A stretch of DNA of 64,000 nucleotides. Source: Eubacteriaceae bacterium. GTDB lineage: Bacteria; Bacillota; Clostridia; Lachnospirales; Lachnospiraceae. The notes under the pieces are model-generated. The model saw only the letters and a program-made list of their open reading frames with translations. It searched no databases and was not told the origin of the DNA. Position numbers and translations under genes: made by a program. Where the stretch lies: positions 609,877 to 673,876 of the forward strand of contig CABJBF010000002.1 in assembly GCA_902363805.1 (NCBI GenBank), written 5' to 3'. This document shows, one piece after another, positions 8,167-17,805 of the stretch (position 1 is the stretch's first letter; each line of letters begins with the position of its first letter).

Positions 8167-9045
8167 TTATTTATTCTTTATTGGCAACTGTGCAAGAACA
8201 ATTGCAGCAAACATACATATACAACCATATATTTCACGCTGAGTCAACTGCTGATCTAAAATTAAAAGCCCTGCAATTGCAGATACAACTGACTCTAAAC
8301 TCAAAATTAAAGATGCAACCGTTGGATTAACATTTCTTTGTCCTACAACCTGTAGTGTATATCCAATTCCAGTTGAAACAATGCCTGCATACAATATCGG
8401 CTGCCATGCAGCTAATATATATTGAACCTGTGGCTGTTCTGCTGTCATCATAAACACACCACTTAAAATGCCACATACAAAAAACTGAACACATGATATT
8501 TTTACCGGATCTGCTTTTGTATTGAAATAATCAATTACCAAAATATGAAGGGCAAACATTAATGCACATATAATTTCATATATATCGCCTTTGGCAATTG
8601 TAAATGAGTCAGAAGAAATCGACAACAAATAAATTCCTACAACTGCTAATACAACTCCAAGCCAAATATGTATTCCTGTTTTCTTTCTTAAAAACATAGT
8701 TGACAATACAGGTACTAACACTATGTACATTGCTGTGAGAAAACCTGCTTTTCCGACCTCAGTATATTGAATTCCTATCTGTTGAAATGTCATCCCACCA
8801 AAAAGGCATAATCCACAACACAATCCTCCAATAAATACTGCTTCCGTACTCTTTTTTGATTTTTTACTTCCTTTACCCATAACCATAATATATATGGCTA
8901 AAAATATGCCTCCGACAATACATCGGGAAAAGTTAAATGTAAATGGCTGAACAAAATTCATTCCAACACTCTGTGCTACAAATCCACTTCCCCAAATTAT
9001 TGCTGTAAGAAGTAACAACAACGGATTAATTATTTTATCCTTCAT
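8167..9045 (-). CDS. EamA/DMT-family membrane transporter
   Basis: 292 residues with about ten membrane helices in two homologous EamA halves. Family hallmarks include AIIWGSGFVAQ near the N-terminus and the GIGYTLQVVGQRNVNPTVASLILSLE-like stretch in the second half. Members export metabolites or amino acids in exchange for protons, and the substrate is unknown here. GGGAG lies before the ATG. A short terminator-like hairpin separates it from the HAD gene. Confidence 0.88.
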   Translation of the reverse strand: MKDKIINPLLLLLTAIIWGSGFVAQSVGMNFVQPFTFNFSRCIVGGIFLAIYIMVMGKGSKKSKKSTEAVFIGGLCCGLCLFGGMTFQQIGIQYTEVGKAGFLTAMYIVLVPVLSTMFLRKKTGIHIWLGVVLAVVGIYLLSISSDSFTIAKGDIYEIICALMFALHILVIDYFNTKADPVKISCVQFFVCGILSGVFMMTAEQPQVQYILAAWQPILYAGIVSTGIGYTLQVVGQRNVNPTVASLILSLESVVSAIAGLLILDQQLTQREIYGCICMFAAIVLAQLPIKNK

Positions 9046-9087
9046 AATTTTCTCCCAAAAACAAAAATTAATTTATACATACATATA

Positions 9088-9109
9088 GGGAGCCTCTATT
9101 GAAGCCCCC
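9088..9109 (-). terminator. Terminator-like hairpin after the HAD gene
   Basis: GGGGGCTTC and GAGGCTCCC (minus strand) form a 9-bp stem with two G-T wobbles and an AATA loop, in the 74-bp gap after the HAD hydrolase stop. The T-run after it is poor, so termination may be partial. Confidence 0.45.
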
Positions 9110-9119
9110 TTTGTCTTCA

Positions 9120-9854
9120 TTAAATATTCGGAAGAGTGTCTATATATTCCCTAAACACTTTCCAATTTCCTTTTTTATATTGAGAAATATCTTTTTTCTT
9201 ACTGTTGATTAGACATTCATTAAGTAAAAATACATCCATGCCAATTTCTAATGCACACATGTCTTCATCTACATCATTACCAACCATCAGACAATCTTCA
9301 GCATCCTTATCTAATGTCTTTAGCAAATGTCTGTAGTAATTCAGATTAGGTTTGCTAAAGCACGAATTCTCATATGTAGTAACATGCAAAAATTCATCCG
9401 GTTCAAATCCTGCCCAACTAAGTCTTTCATATGTTGCAACCTGCGGATATAAAGGATTAGTTGCTACAACAATCTGATATCCTTTACTTTTAAGTAAATC
9501 AACACATTCATTAGCAAGACTGTCAGGTCTTGTATTAAATCTTGCCACCTGAAAATCACTCTTGTAAAACTTAGTCATTTCTCTTTCTATCTTAATTCTT
9601 TTTCTACGTTCTAATTTTTTCCCGTCGTCCGAAAAATATTTTTCAAAAACATTCCAAAAACATTCTTCATTTGTTATGTAGCCTTCGTTAGCAACCATGG
9701 CTTTTGTTCCGGCCCATAAACATTTTTTAATCTTCTCAGGATCAAATCCTAACGTTTCAAATCTTGACTCTAACGCCTTAAAATATGTATCCATAAAATC
9801 ATCCATATTCATTGGTAAAAGCGTTCCGTCTAAATCAAACAGTACTGTATTCAT
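9120..9854 (-). CDS. HAD-superfamily hydrolase (phosphatase-like)
   Basis: 244 residues. Motif I LFDLDGTLL (nucleophile Asp near residue 7), motif II in VVATNP, motif III Lys in SKPN and motif IV MVGNDVDEDM. An alpha-helical cap fills residues 15-100, as in subfamily I HAD enzymes acting on small phosphorylated metabolites. The substrate cannot be told. It follows yebC by 14 bases and is likely cotranscribed. AAGGA lies five bases before the ATG. Confidence 0.85.
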   Translation of the reverse strand: MNTVLFDLDGTLLPMNMDDFMDTYFKALESRFETLGFDPEKIKKCLWAGTKAMVANEGYITNEECFWNVFEKYFSDDGKKLERRKRIKIEREMTKFYKSDFQVARFNTRPDSLANECVDLLKSKGYQIVVATNPLYPQVATYERLSWAGFEPDEFLHVTTYENSCFSKPNLNYYRHLLKTLDKDAEDCLMVGNDVDEDMCALEIGMDVFLLNECLINSKKKDISQYKKGNWKVFREYIDTLPNI

Positions 9855-9868
9855 ATTTTTCCTTTTAT

Positions 9869-10597
9869 TTATTCATCCCAATTGTGGAAAACTTCCTGTA
9901 CGTCATCATCTTCATCTAATAAGTCGATAATTCTATTCATCTTCTTAATAGCTTCTTCGTCAGTAAGTGTTACATAATTCTGTGGAATCATTGTAACTTC
10001 TGCTTCTGTCATCTTAACACCAGCTGCTTCTAATGCTTCTCTTACTGCACTAAATTCTTCAGGCTGAGTAAGAACTTCATAGCATTCTTCTTCATCTGAG
10101 AAATCTTCTGCACCTGCATCAAGTGCAATCATCATTAACTCATCTGCTTCCATATCACATTCTTCTTTGTCAATTATAATCTGACCTTTTTTATCGAACA
10201 TAAAAGATACACATCCCTGAGTTCCAACGTTTCCGCCACCCTTAGTAAATGCATTTCTGACATTAGCTGCTGTCCTGTTTTTATTATCTGTTAACGCATC
10301 AACGATAATAGCTGTTCCGTTAGGACCATATCCTTCGTATGTAACTGATTCATAATTAACTGCATTAACATTACCTGCAGCCTTCTTAATTCCACGTTCA
10401 ATTGTATCGTTAGGCATATTGTTAGCCTTAGCCTTAGCAATAACATCACGAAGCTTACTGTTATTATCCGGATCAGCTCCGCCTTCCTTTACTGCAACTG
10501 CAATTTCTTTACCAATGATGGTAAACATCTTTCCTTTTGCTGCGTCATTTTTTTCTTTTTTATGCTTAATATTAGCAAATTTTGAATGTCCTGACAT
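9869..10597 (-). CDS. yebC: YebC/PmpR (TACO1) family protein
   Basis: 242 residues starting [14 protein letters not shown], the near-invariant N-terminus of the family, followed by the three-domain YebC body ([17 protein letters not shown]). Family members have been described as DNA-binding regulators and, in the mitochondrial TACO1 line and bacterial YebC2, as helpers of translation through polyproline stretches. Which applies here is unknown. It has its own promoter (10685-10713) and a leader with two small hairpins. Confidence 0.93.
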   Translation of the reverse strand: MSGHSKFANIKHKKEKNDAAKGKMFTIIGKEIAVAVKEGGADPDNNSKLRDVIAKAKANNMPNDTIERGIKKAAGNVNAVNYESVTYEGYGPNGTAIIVDALTDNKNRTAANVRNAFTKGGGNVGTQGCVSFMFDKKGQIIIDKEECDMEADELMMIALDAGAEDFSDEEECYEVLTQPEEFSAVREALEAAGVKMTEAEVTMIPQNYVTLTDEEAIKKMNRIIDLLDEDDDVQEVFHNWDE

Positions 10598-10684
10598 TTA
10601 TATATCCTCTCTTCCGTATTTATAACTTATAACAGGATTTAATCCTGATTTTCATTGTGTCTTAATCAAAACACACACTATAAA

Positions 10685-10713
10685 AATATATCATTTTATC
10701 TATTATTAGTCAA
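10685..10713 (-). promoter_or_regulatory. Sigma-A promoter of yebC
   Basis: Minus-strand TTGACT (10713-10708), 17 bases, TATATT (10690-10685). The leader after it contains the palindrome CAGGATT-AATCCTG and a TGTGT/ACACA hairpin. Confidence 0.7.
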
Positions 10714-10723
10714 CTTTTGCAAA

Positions 10724-11071
10724 TTATGTATTGAGTTCTAAACTTATAGCTAATGCCTCATTGACTGCACTTAAGATTTCATCATCTAAATGACATACCT
10801 TATCCTTCAATCTTTTTTTATCTATCGTTCTTAACTGTTCTAATAAAATAACTGAATCTTTTATTATATTATACTTATGCGAATCAACCTCAACATGAGT
10901 TGGCAGTTTCGCCTTATTCATCTTTGACGTAATTGCTGCAATAATAACAGTCGGACTGTGTTTATTTCCTGTATCATTCTGAATAATAAGCACAGGTCTT
11001 ATTCCACCCTGTTCTGACCCAATTACAGGTCTTAAGTCAGCGTAATAAATATCACCACGTCTAATAACCAT
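10724..11071 (-). CDS. MazF/PemK-family endoribonuclease, no antitoxin gene adjacent
   Basis: 115 residues from the ATG at 11071, supported by TTGGAGTGTGG just upstream. The frame is open further (to 11140), but that extension does not look like MazF. It begins [22 protein letters not shown], the conserved MazF N-terminus, with RPVLIIQND and the TS motif in AAITSK. MazF toxins cut mRNA at short sequences. In Bacillus the homologue (ndoA/EndoA) follows alr with its antitoxin gene between them. Here only 90 bases separate alr from mazF, leaving no room for an antitoxin. Confidence 0.9.
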   Translation of the reverse strand: MVIRRGDIYYADLRPVIGSEQGGIRPVLIIQNDTGNKHSPTVIIAAITSKMNKAKLPTHVEVDSHKYNIIKDSVILLEQLRTIDKKRLKDKVCHLDDEILSAVNEALAISLELNT

Positions 11072-11161
11072 ATCCACACTCCAAAAAATAGATTGTGTTA
11101 ACACAATTATATTATTCCACTTTTCAAAATGTGTATTCATTTTTGGAAAAATTTAATTATT

Positions 11162-12358
11162 TTACAGATCAACGTCATATCTGTCATCAAAGTAATCTTT
11201 TGTTCCAACTATTTTGTCATCTTTAACATAAACTCTTGGAATACGTTTGCTTAAGTCACATACAAATTCATAATTGAAGGTTCCTGCTAATGCTGCTAAT
11301 TCATCAACTGTTATTTCTTCGTCTCCTTCTTTTCCAATAAGAGTTACCTTATCTCCTTCTTTAACATCCATTCCCGTAACATCAACCATAAATTGATCCA
11401 TGCATACTCTACCCACAATATTTACTTTTCTGCCATTAATGAGTACATATCCTTTATTGCTAAGATTTCTCTGATATCCGTCCCCATATCCAAGTGGAAT
11501 TGTAGCAATTTTCATATCATGAGGTGCTATATAAGTCTGTCCGTAACTTATTCCTCTTCCTTTTTTAATTGTTTTTACGTAAACTACATGACTGTGAAGA
11601 GATAATGCAGGATATAGTTTCATATTTTCACGGCTCATTTCATCTGATGGATACAATCCATACATTGAAATTCCTGCTCTTGACAATGATAATGAAGTCT
11701 TTGGCATTTCCATCATTGCTGCACTATTTGCACACTGATGTATCGGAATCTTAACTCCATTTTTTTCTACTTCATCAACAAAATTTACAAACTCATCAAA
11801 CTGCTTGTCAGCAAATGACTTGTCAACATAGTCTGCTTTTGCAAAATGTGTAAATATAGATTCTATTTTTATAAAAGGAAGTTTGTTTATTTCAACAATT
11901 TCTTTTACTGCATCACTTCCCGGAATATAACCAATTCTGCTCATTCCCGTGTCAACAGCAATATTAATCTTTACTTCTTTGCCAAGTTTTTGTGCGTGCT
12001 TTGATAATTTTGTTGCCATTTCTAAAGAAAAAATTGCTGGAATTAATTCTTTTTCTATAATCATATCGTACGATGATTCATCCGCATAACCTAATAAAAA
12101 TGTAGGTTTATTAAGTCCATGATTTCTTAAATTATTGCCTTCATATGGAGTTGCAACTGCATATCCATAGCACAAATCATCAAGTGCTTTAGCTATAGGC
12201 ACTGCTCCATGCCCATACCCATCTGTTTTTATTACAAGAACAACTCCTGTATTTTTATTAAGTCTTGTTTTCATCTCATATACATTTTTGTATATTGCAT
12301 CCAGATTGATTTCTGCATAGCCCCTAAAATATTCTTCTTCACATATTTCTCTTTTCAT
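11162..12358 (-). CDS. alr: Alanine racemase
   Basis: 398 residues from the ATG at 12358, chosen because GGAG lies 9 bases upstream. A GTG at 12373 is in frame but has no ribosome site. The PLP-binding Lys is in VIKTDGYGHGA, and the second catalytic base is the Tyr in GISYGQTY. Supplies D-alanine for peptidoglycan and teichoic acids. Third gene of rex-nnr-alr-mazF. An N-terminal extension of about 14 residues precedes the family start (YAEINLDAI). Confidence 0.95.
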   Translation of the reverse strand: MKREICEEEYFRGYAEINLDAIYKNVYEMKTRLNKNTGVVLVIKTDGYGHGAVPIAKALDDLCYGYAVATPYEGNNLRNHGLNKPTFLLGYADESSYDMIIEKELIPAIFSLEMATKLSKHAQKLGKEVKINIAVDTGMSRIGYIPGSDAVKEIVEINKLPFIKIESIFTHFAKADYVDKSFADKQFDEFVNFVDEVEKNGVKIPIHQCANSAAMMEMPKTSLSLSRAGISMYGLYPSDEMSRENMKLYPALSLHSHVVYVKTIKKGRGISYGQTYIAPHDMKIATIPLGYGDGYQRNLSNKGYVLINGRKVNIVGRVCMDQFMVDVTGMDVKEGDKVTLIGKEGDEEITVDELAALAGTFNYEFVCDLSKRIPRVYVKDDKIVGTKDYFDDRYDVDL

Positions 12359-12488
12359 TTTCTTCTTCTCCACGTTTATAAATTATTTGAATTTATATCT
12401 TTATCGTTTTTTATTACATTACAATTTCAAATTATCTCTATTATGTATAGTTTTAAATGAAACTTCATCATTATTGTTTCACAATTAT

Positions 12489-13985
12489 TTACTGAGGCAT
12501 AATATTTTTTATTTCCTCAATTATATCTGTAGCCATTAAAGACGCTTTAGGCATCTTTGTTGCTACCAAATCTCCGGCAATTCCATGAATGTATGGTGCA
12601 AGCGTTGTAGCGTTTTCTACATTGCACCCAATAGCCAACAATCCTGCAACAATTCCAGTAAGCACATCTCCCGAGCCTGCAGTCGCCATGCCACTATTTC
12701 CTGTCATATTTATGTATATATCATCTTGCGTAACAGCAACGCTTCTTGCATCTTTTAGAATTCCATTTGCATTGTACATATAATTAATATTGAAAGCACT
12801 TTTTACAAGATTGTCCTTTATTTCATCTATCGTTTTATTTTCAAATCTGGCCATTTCGCCTAAATGCGGTGTCAATATTACATTCTTATGAAGCATTTTT
12901 TTTAGTTTAACATTTTGTGAAATAACATTAATTCCATCTGCATCTATTACCGTGTTCTTTCTGCTTTCAAGAACTGCTTCAACCATATTTTTTTGTATTC
13001 CACCTGTTCCAATTCCCGGACCAATTGCAATAACATTTGCCCATTCTATACAGGCATCTAAAGCCTTTTTGTCAAAATCATCTGTATCATATACATTTAC
13101 CATTGCTTCAGGTAATAGTTTTTGTATTACTTCACGATTTTCCTTTGCAGTAAATATTCTTACCAGTCCGGCTCCTGTCCTAAACGCTGCCTTTGCACAT
13201 AAAAACGCTGCCCCTGTTATATCTTTATTACCTGCTATAACAAGAAGTTTTCCATATGTACCTTTATTAGAATAATTCGGTCGTTTCGGAATTAATTTTA
13301 AATCATCGCTTGTATGGTATTTATAAACTGTTTCACACTTTTTATAGGAAATATCCGGAAAACCTATATTATCAAATGATAATTTTCCGCAATAATCTGC
13401 TCCCGGATAAAGAACTGTTCCAAGTTTAAGTCCTCCAAAGCATACTGTATAATCAGCTTTAACTGCCACACCCATCACTTTTCCTGTATCTGCGTTCAGG
13501 CCTGATGGAATGTCTACAGCATAAACTTTTGCCTTGCTTTGATTTATTGCTTCAATTAACTTTTTGTAATCGCCTTCTACATTTCTTGACAATCCGACTC
13601 CAAATATTGAATCAACAATTACATGTTTCTTATCCATTTCATCTCTTGTCAGTCTTGAAGCATCTTTGATTTCAATTCCAACTTTCTGTGCTATCTCAAT
13701 CTGTGTTTTGAATTCCTGTGTTGCCTTATCTATGTTTCCCATAATATAAATGCAGGTGTTATATCCATCTATGTATAACATCCTGCAAACTGCAACGCCG
13801 TCGGCACCATTATTACCAGTTCCGGCAATAGCAATTACCTCACTGTTTTTATCTGTTGTTTCTTCAATTAAATCAGCAACACTCTTTGCTGCTCTTTCCA
13901 TTAATACTAAACTTGGGATTCCAACTTCATTAATTGTATATTCATCAACCTTTTTCATATCCGTACCAGAAATTATTCTTTCCAT
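12489..13985 (-). CDS. nnr: Bifunctional NAD(P)HX epimerase / ADP-dependent dehydratase
   Basis: 498 residues. The N-terminal YjeF_N epimerase domain (about 1-210, with GTGNNGADG) and the C-terminal ribokinase-like dehydratase domain (about 225-498, with ITPHLGE-like ILTPHLGEMARF and the catalytic GSGDVL) together repair hydrated NADH and NADPH. AGAGGTG precedes the ATG. It starts 13 bases after the rex stop, which links NAD(H) repair with NAD(H) sensing in one operon. Confidence 0.94.
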   Translation of the reverse strand: MERIISGTDMKKVDEYTINEVGIPSLVLMERAAKSVADLIEETTDKNSEVIAIAGTGNNGADGVAVCRMLYIDGYNTCIYIMGNIDKATQEFKTQIEIAQKVGIEIKDASRLTRDEMDKKHVIVDSIFGVGLSRNVEGDYKKLIEAINQSKAKVYAVDIPSGLNADTGKVMGVAVKADYTVCFGGLKLGTVLYPGADYCGKLSFDNIGFPDISYKKCETVYKYHTSDDLKLIPKRPNYSNKGTYGKLLVIAGNKDITGAAFLCAKAAFRTGAGLVRIFTAKENREVIQKLLPEAMVNVYDTDDFDKKALDACIEWANVIAIGPGIGTGGIQKNMVEAVLESRKNTVIDADGINVISQNVKLKKMLHKNVILTPHLGEMARFENKTIDEIKDNLVKSAFNINYMYNANGILKDARSVAVTQDDIYINMTGNSGMATAGSGDVLTGIVAGLLAIGCNVENATTLAPYIHGIAGDLVATKMPKASLMATDIIEEIKNIMPQ

Positions 13986-13998
13986 AGTACTTCACCTC

Positions 13999-14637
13999 TT
14001 ATTTATTTTTATTTGCTTTTTCTGATATTCTATATGTAAGTTTCATTAAGCTTTCTGATAAATGAACATTCTCAACTATTATGTCATCGCTAAATCCTAA
14101 ATCAGTGTGAGCAAAATTCCAAAATGCCTTCACTCCACATTCGACTAATTTTCCAGCAATATCTGTTGCCGGTCCTTTAGGAAGTGCCAATGCCACAATC
14201 TCAATATTTTCATTTTTCACATAATCTATTATAGTAGAAATGTCTCTGATTTCAGTCCCATTCACTGTCTTTTTACCAATTAAATCTTTATTTTTGTCAA
14301 ATAAAGCCGTAATTTCAAATCCTCTGTTTCTGAAATTTCCATAGTTTGCAATTGCCTGTCCAAGATTTCCTGCACCTACAATTATCATCTTATGCGTCAC
14401 ATCAAGTCCTAATAATTTTCCGATTTCATCATACAGATATTTAACATTATATCCGTACCCCTGTTGTCCAAACCCACCAAAATTATTCAAATCCTGTCGT
14501 ATCTGAGAGGCCGTAACATTCATCATGTCACTTAATTCTTTAGACGAAACTCTTTCGACATCCTGCTGTATTAATTCATCTAAATATCTATAGTATCTTG
14601 GCAATCTTGTGATTACCGCCTTGGATATTTTTCTCAT
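13999..14637 (-). CDS. rex: Redox-sensing transcriptional repressor Rex
   Basis: 212 residues. The N-terminal winged helix (about 1-75, ITRLPRYYRYLDEL, ASQIRQDLNNFGGFGQQGYGY) and the Rossmann NADH-binding domain (GAGNLGQAI) are typical. Rex represses fermentation and NADH-consuming genes until NADH/NAD rises. First gene of rex-nnr-alr-mazF, with AAGGAG before the ATG. A 16-bp TGTT..AACA palindrome fills the spacer of its own promoter, suggesting autoregulation. Confidence 0.96.
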   Translation of the reverse strand: MRKISKAVITRLPRYYRYLDELIQQDVERVSSKELSDMMNVTASQIRQDLNNFGGFGQQGYGYNVKYLYDEIGKLLGLDVTHKMIIVGAGNLGQAIANYGNFRNRGFEITALFDKNKDLIGKKTVNGTEIRDISTIIDYVKNENIEIVALALPKGPATDIAGKLVECGVKAFWNFAHTDLGFSDDIIVENVHLSESLMKLTYRISEKANKNK

Positions 14638-14668
14638 TTCCGTTCTCCTTCGTTATTTAACCACTTCA

Positions 14669-14697
14669 ATTATATGTTTTAGGGTAAACATTGTCAA
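14669..14697 (-). promoter_or_regulatory. rex operon promoter with embedded putative Rex operator
   Basis: Minus-strand TTGACA (14697-14692), 17 bases, TATAAT (14674-14669) is a perfect sigma-A promoter. The spacer contains TGTTTTAGGGTAAACA (plus-strand 14675-14690), which keeps the outer TGTT..AACA and 16-bp length of the Rex consensus TGTTAA-N4-TTAACA. Binding there would block RNA polymerase. Confidence 0.75.
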
Positions 14698-14740
14698 ATA
14701 TTTATCATTCTTTTTGACACTGTTCTTTTACAGTATTTCA

Positions 14741-14769
14741 TTGATTGTTTTAGCTTTTCGTTTTATAAT
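14741..14769 (+). promoter_or_regulatory. Sigma-A promoter of the ABC-F gene
   Basis: TTGATT (14741-14746), 17 bases, TATAAT (14764-14769), about 65 bases before the ABC-F start and divergent from the rex promoter. Confidence 0.75.
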
Positions 14770-14833
14770 CTTACGTGGTATCAGCCTATTTTTGCTGATT
14801 ATATAAAAACACTACAAACACAGGAGGATTCCT

Positions 14834-16756
14834 ATGATTTTATCATGCAATCATATAAGCAAGGCTTATGGTGAAGAAGTTATTCTTGACGATTGCAGTT
14901 TTTTTGTAAATGACCATGAAAAAGCTGCCATTGTAGGCAATAATGGAGCCGGAAAGTCTACTATATTAAAAATAATAATGAATGAACTTTCATCTGATTC
15001 AGGGGATGTAATTATCGGAAAGGACAAGTCTGTTGGTTATCTTGCCCAATATCAGAATTTAGATACAGACAATTCTATATATGAAGAAGTACGTTCCGTA
15101 AAACAAAATATTATAGATATGGAAAATAAATTAAGGGAATATGAATCCTTAATGGCAAATGGATGCGACAACTATGATGATATAGTTAACAGTTACACAA
15201 ATCTACATCATCAGTTTGAATTGTTAAACGGATACACATACAAAAGTGAAGTTGATGGTACTCTTCGTGGACTTGGTTTTGAAGACAGTGATTTTAATAA
15301 AAAAATTTCGACTTTATCCGGAGGTCAAAAAACCCGTGTTGCACTATGTAAACTTTTAATTCAAAAACCGGATATTATTTTATTGGATGAACCTACAAAC
15401 CATCTTGATTTAAATTCTATCAAATGGCTGGAAACTTATTTGTCTAACTATAACGGAGCTGTTGTAATCGTTGCCCACGACCGTTATTTCTTAGATAAGA
15501 TTGTAACTAAGATTGTTGAAATAGAAAATACACACTGCCATGTTTACGATGGCAACTATTCAGCTTACGCTGTTAAAAAGAAAGAACTTAGAGAAGCAGC
15601 AATTAAACTCTATATCAAACAACAGGCTGAAATAAAGCATCAGGAAGAAGTCATTGCCAAGCTTCGCTCATATAAACAGGAAAAGTTTTATAAGCGTGCT
15701 GAAAGTCGTGAAAAAGCTTTAAGTAAAATGGAAGTAATCGATAATCCTGATACATATGAAAATGCCATGACTCTTAGACTTGAACCAAACTGTACGAGTG
15801 GCAATGATGTTTTAAGTGTTTCAAATTTAGCAAAGTCATTTGATAACAAATCATTATTTTCCGATATTTCTTTTGAAATTAAGAGAGGTGAACGTGTTGC
15901 TCTTATCGGTGATAACGGAACCGGAAAAACTACAATTTTAAAAATTATAAACGGACTAATTGCTGCAGATAGCGGTTCTTTTACTCTCGGAACAAATGTT
16001 AATATCGGATATTATGATCAGGAACATCATACATTAAATGATTCAAATACTTTGTTTGATGAAGTGAGCGATTCTTATCCTAATCTTACAAACACAAAAA
16101 TCAGAAATGTGTTAGCCGCTTTTATGTTTACAGGTGATGATGTATTTAAACGCGTAGGAGATTTAAGTGGTGGAGAAAAAGGTCGTCTTTCTTTAGCAAA
16201 ATTAATGCTTTCAGAAGCTAATTTCATTATATTAGATGAACCTACTAACCATCTTGATATGGTTTCAAAAGAAATTCTTGAAAACGCATTAAACAATTAT
16301 ACCGGCACAATTTTTTATGTATCTCATGACAGATATTTTATTAATCAAACTGCCACACGTATCATTGAATTAACAAATAAAGCAATTGTAAATTATATTG
16401 GAAATTATGACTATTACGAAGAAAAGAAGGACGAACTTACAGCAATATATGCTCCAAAAGAAGAGCAAACTTCTTCTAATACTCCTTCTGCTTCTACTAA
16501 TAAGCAAAATTATTTAGAAAGGAAAGCCGAACAGGCAAGGATTAGGAAGTTGAAAAATGATATTTTAAAAGTTGAAGAAAAGATAAAAGCTAATGAAGAG
16601 CGTTTAAATGAATTAGATGAACTTTTAGCTGACCCTGAAATTGCTAAAAACTCAGCTAAATTAAACGAAATCAGTAAAGAACAGGATAAAATTAGCGAAA
16701 CTCTCGACGAGCTAATGGCTCAATGGGAAGAATTATCCGATTTACTTGACGAATAA
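14834..16756 (+). CDS. ABC-F family ribosome-associated ATPase
   Basis: 640 residues with no membrane segments. Two ABC domains: GNNGAGKST, LSGGQKTR, LLDEPTNHLD in the first and GDNGTGKTT, LSGGEKGR, LDEPTNHLD in the second. They are joined by the charged P-site tRNA-interaction linker (about 240-310). A C-terminal coiled coil (about 560-640) is present. ABC-F proteins act at the ribosomal E site to rescue or regulate translation. The layout resembles B. subtilis YdiF rather than a known drug-resistance type, but target selectivity cannot be read. CAGGAGG precedes the ATG. Confidence 0.92.
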   Translation: MILSCNHISKAYGEEVILDDCSFFVNDHEKAAIVGNNGAGKSTILKIIMNELSSDSGDVIIGKDKSVGYLAQYQNLDTDNSIYEEVRSVKQNIIDMENKLREYESLMANGCDNYDDIVNSYTNLHHQFELLNGYTYKSEVDGTLRGLGFEDSDFNKKISTLSGGQKTRVALCKLLIQKPDIILLDEPTNHLDLNSIKWLETYLSNYNGAVVIVAHDRYFLDKIVTKIVEIENTHCHVYDGNYSAYAVKKKELREAAIKLYIKQQAEIKHQEEVIAKLRSYKQEKFYKRAESREKALSKMEVIDNPDTYENAMTLRLEPNCTSGNDVLSVSNLAKSFDNKSLFSDISFEIKRGERVALIGDNGTGKTTILKIINGLIAADSGSFTLGTNVNIGYYDQEHHTLNDSNTLFDEVSDSYPNLTNTKIRNVLAAFMFTGDDVFKRVGDLSGGEKGRLSLAKLMLSEANFIILDEPTNHLDMVSKEILENALNNYTGTIFYVSHDRYFINQTATRIIELTNKAIVNYIGNYDYYEEKKDELTAIYAPKEEQTSSNTPSASTNKQNYLERKAEQARIRKLKNDILKVEEKIKANEERLNELDELLADPEIAKNSAKLNEISKEQDKISETLDELMAQWEELSDLLDE

Positions 16757-16872
16757 ACGGTTTATTTATTGTATTTTTCCTTATTATAAGTTAAAATATT
16801 TATAAGATTTTGGTCTCAACGGACCTCAAATTACATCAGGTTTTATCCTGATATCAGTAAAGGAGACTACTT

Positions 16873-17805
16873 ATGGCTAACAAAAAAATTGTAGTTGCTT
16901 TAGGAAGAAATGCTTTTAGTGAATCATTTCCTAAACAACAGGAACGTGTAAAACTTGCTGCAAAAGCTATTGCAGATTTGGTAGAAGAAAAATATGATGT
17001 TGTTATTACTCACAGTAATGGTCCTCAGGTCGGAATGATTCAGACTGCAATGACTGAATTTTCAAGACTTGACCCTGACAGAACTGTTGCACCTATGTCA
17101 ATCTGTAGTGCAATGAGTCAGGGATATATTGGATTCGATTTACAGAATGCAATTCGTTCAGAGTTACTTTCAAGAGGATTATATAAACCTGTAAGTACTA
17201 TTATTACTCAGGTAAGAGTTGATCCTTTTGACAGAGCATTTAACGCTCCTTCTAAAGTTATCGGACGTCTTATGACTAAGGAAGAAGCTGAAAATGAGAA
17301 GAAAAAAGGTAACTACGTTGAATACGAAGAAGGCGATGAAGGCTACAGAAGAATCATTGCAAGTCCTAAGCCAATTGATATTTATGAAATTGATGCAATC
17401 AAGGCTTTAGTTGATGCTCATCAGTTAGTTATCGCAGCAGGTGGCGGTGGAATTCCTGTTCTTGAACAGCGTACAGGATTAAAAGGTGCCAGTGCTGTTA
17501 TTGAAAAAGATTATACAGCAGCTAAACTTGCAGACATGTTAGATGCTGATGCTCTTATGATTCTTACATCAAGTGATAATCTTACAATTGATGTAGACGG
17601 AGAAGTTAAAGAACTCGGTACTTTAACTACAAAAGAAGCTGAAGAATTAATTGATAAAGGATACTTTGATCCTATTACTTCTCTTCCTAAGATTGATGCA
17701 TCTCTCAATTTCGTATTAGCAAAGAAGGGAAGAAAGGCTATCATTTCTAACCTTGCTAAAGCTAAAGATGCAATCAGAGGAAAAATTGGCACTGTAATTG
17801 AATAA
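16873..17805 (+). CDS. arcC: Carbamate kinase (divergent subfamily)
   Basis: 310 residues, normal length for the family. Interconverts carbamoyl phosphate plus ADP with carbamate plus ATP. VIAAGGGGIPV, KGASAVIEKD and GRKAIIS match the family. The usual ALGGNA reads ALGRNA and HGNGPQVG reads HSNGPQVG, both at the nucleotide/phosphate site. The late segment around SSDNLTIDVDG departs from the classical AVDKV form. No arcA or arcB lies nearby, so it may serve purine, agmatine or ureide catabolism. AAAGGAG precedes the ATG. Confidence 0.87.
   Translation: MANKKIVVALGRNAFSESFPKQQERVKLAAKAIADLVEEKYDVVITHSNGPQVGMIQTAMTEFSRLDPDRTVAPMSICSAMSQGYIGFDLQNAIRSELLSRGLYKPVSTIITQVRVDPFDRAFNAPSKVIGRLMTKEEAENEKKKGNYVEYEEGDEGYRRIIASPKPIDIYEIDAIKALVDAHQLVIAAGGGGIPVLEQRTGLKGASAVIEKDYTAAKLADMLDADALMILTSSDNLTIDVDGEVKELGTLTTKEAEELIDKGYFDPITSLPKIDASLNFVLAKKGRKAIISNLAKAKDAIRGKIGTVIE

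Noticed and set aside
12359..12373. GTG start of alr at 12373, and similar GTG/TTG extensions of spoIID (46394), topB (51485), the anti-sigma gene (61240) and pncB (63437)
   Set aside because: Each extension overlaps or precedes the Shine-Dalgarno that serves a downstream ATG, and homology begins at or after that ATG.
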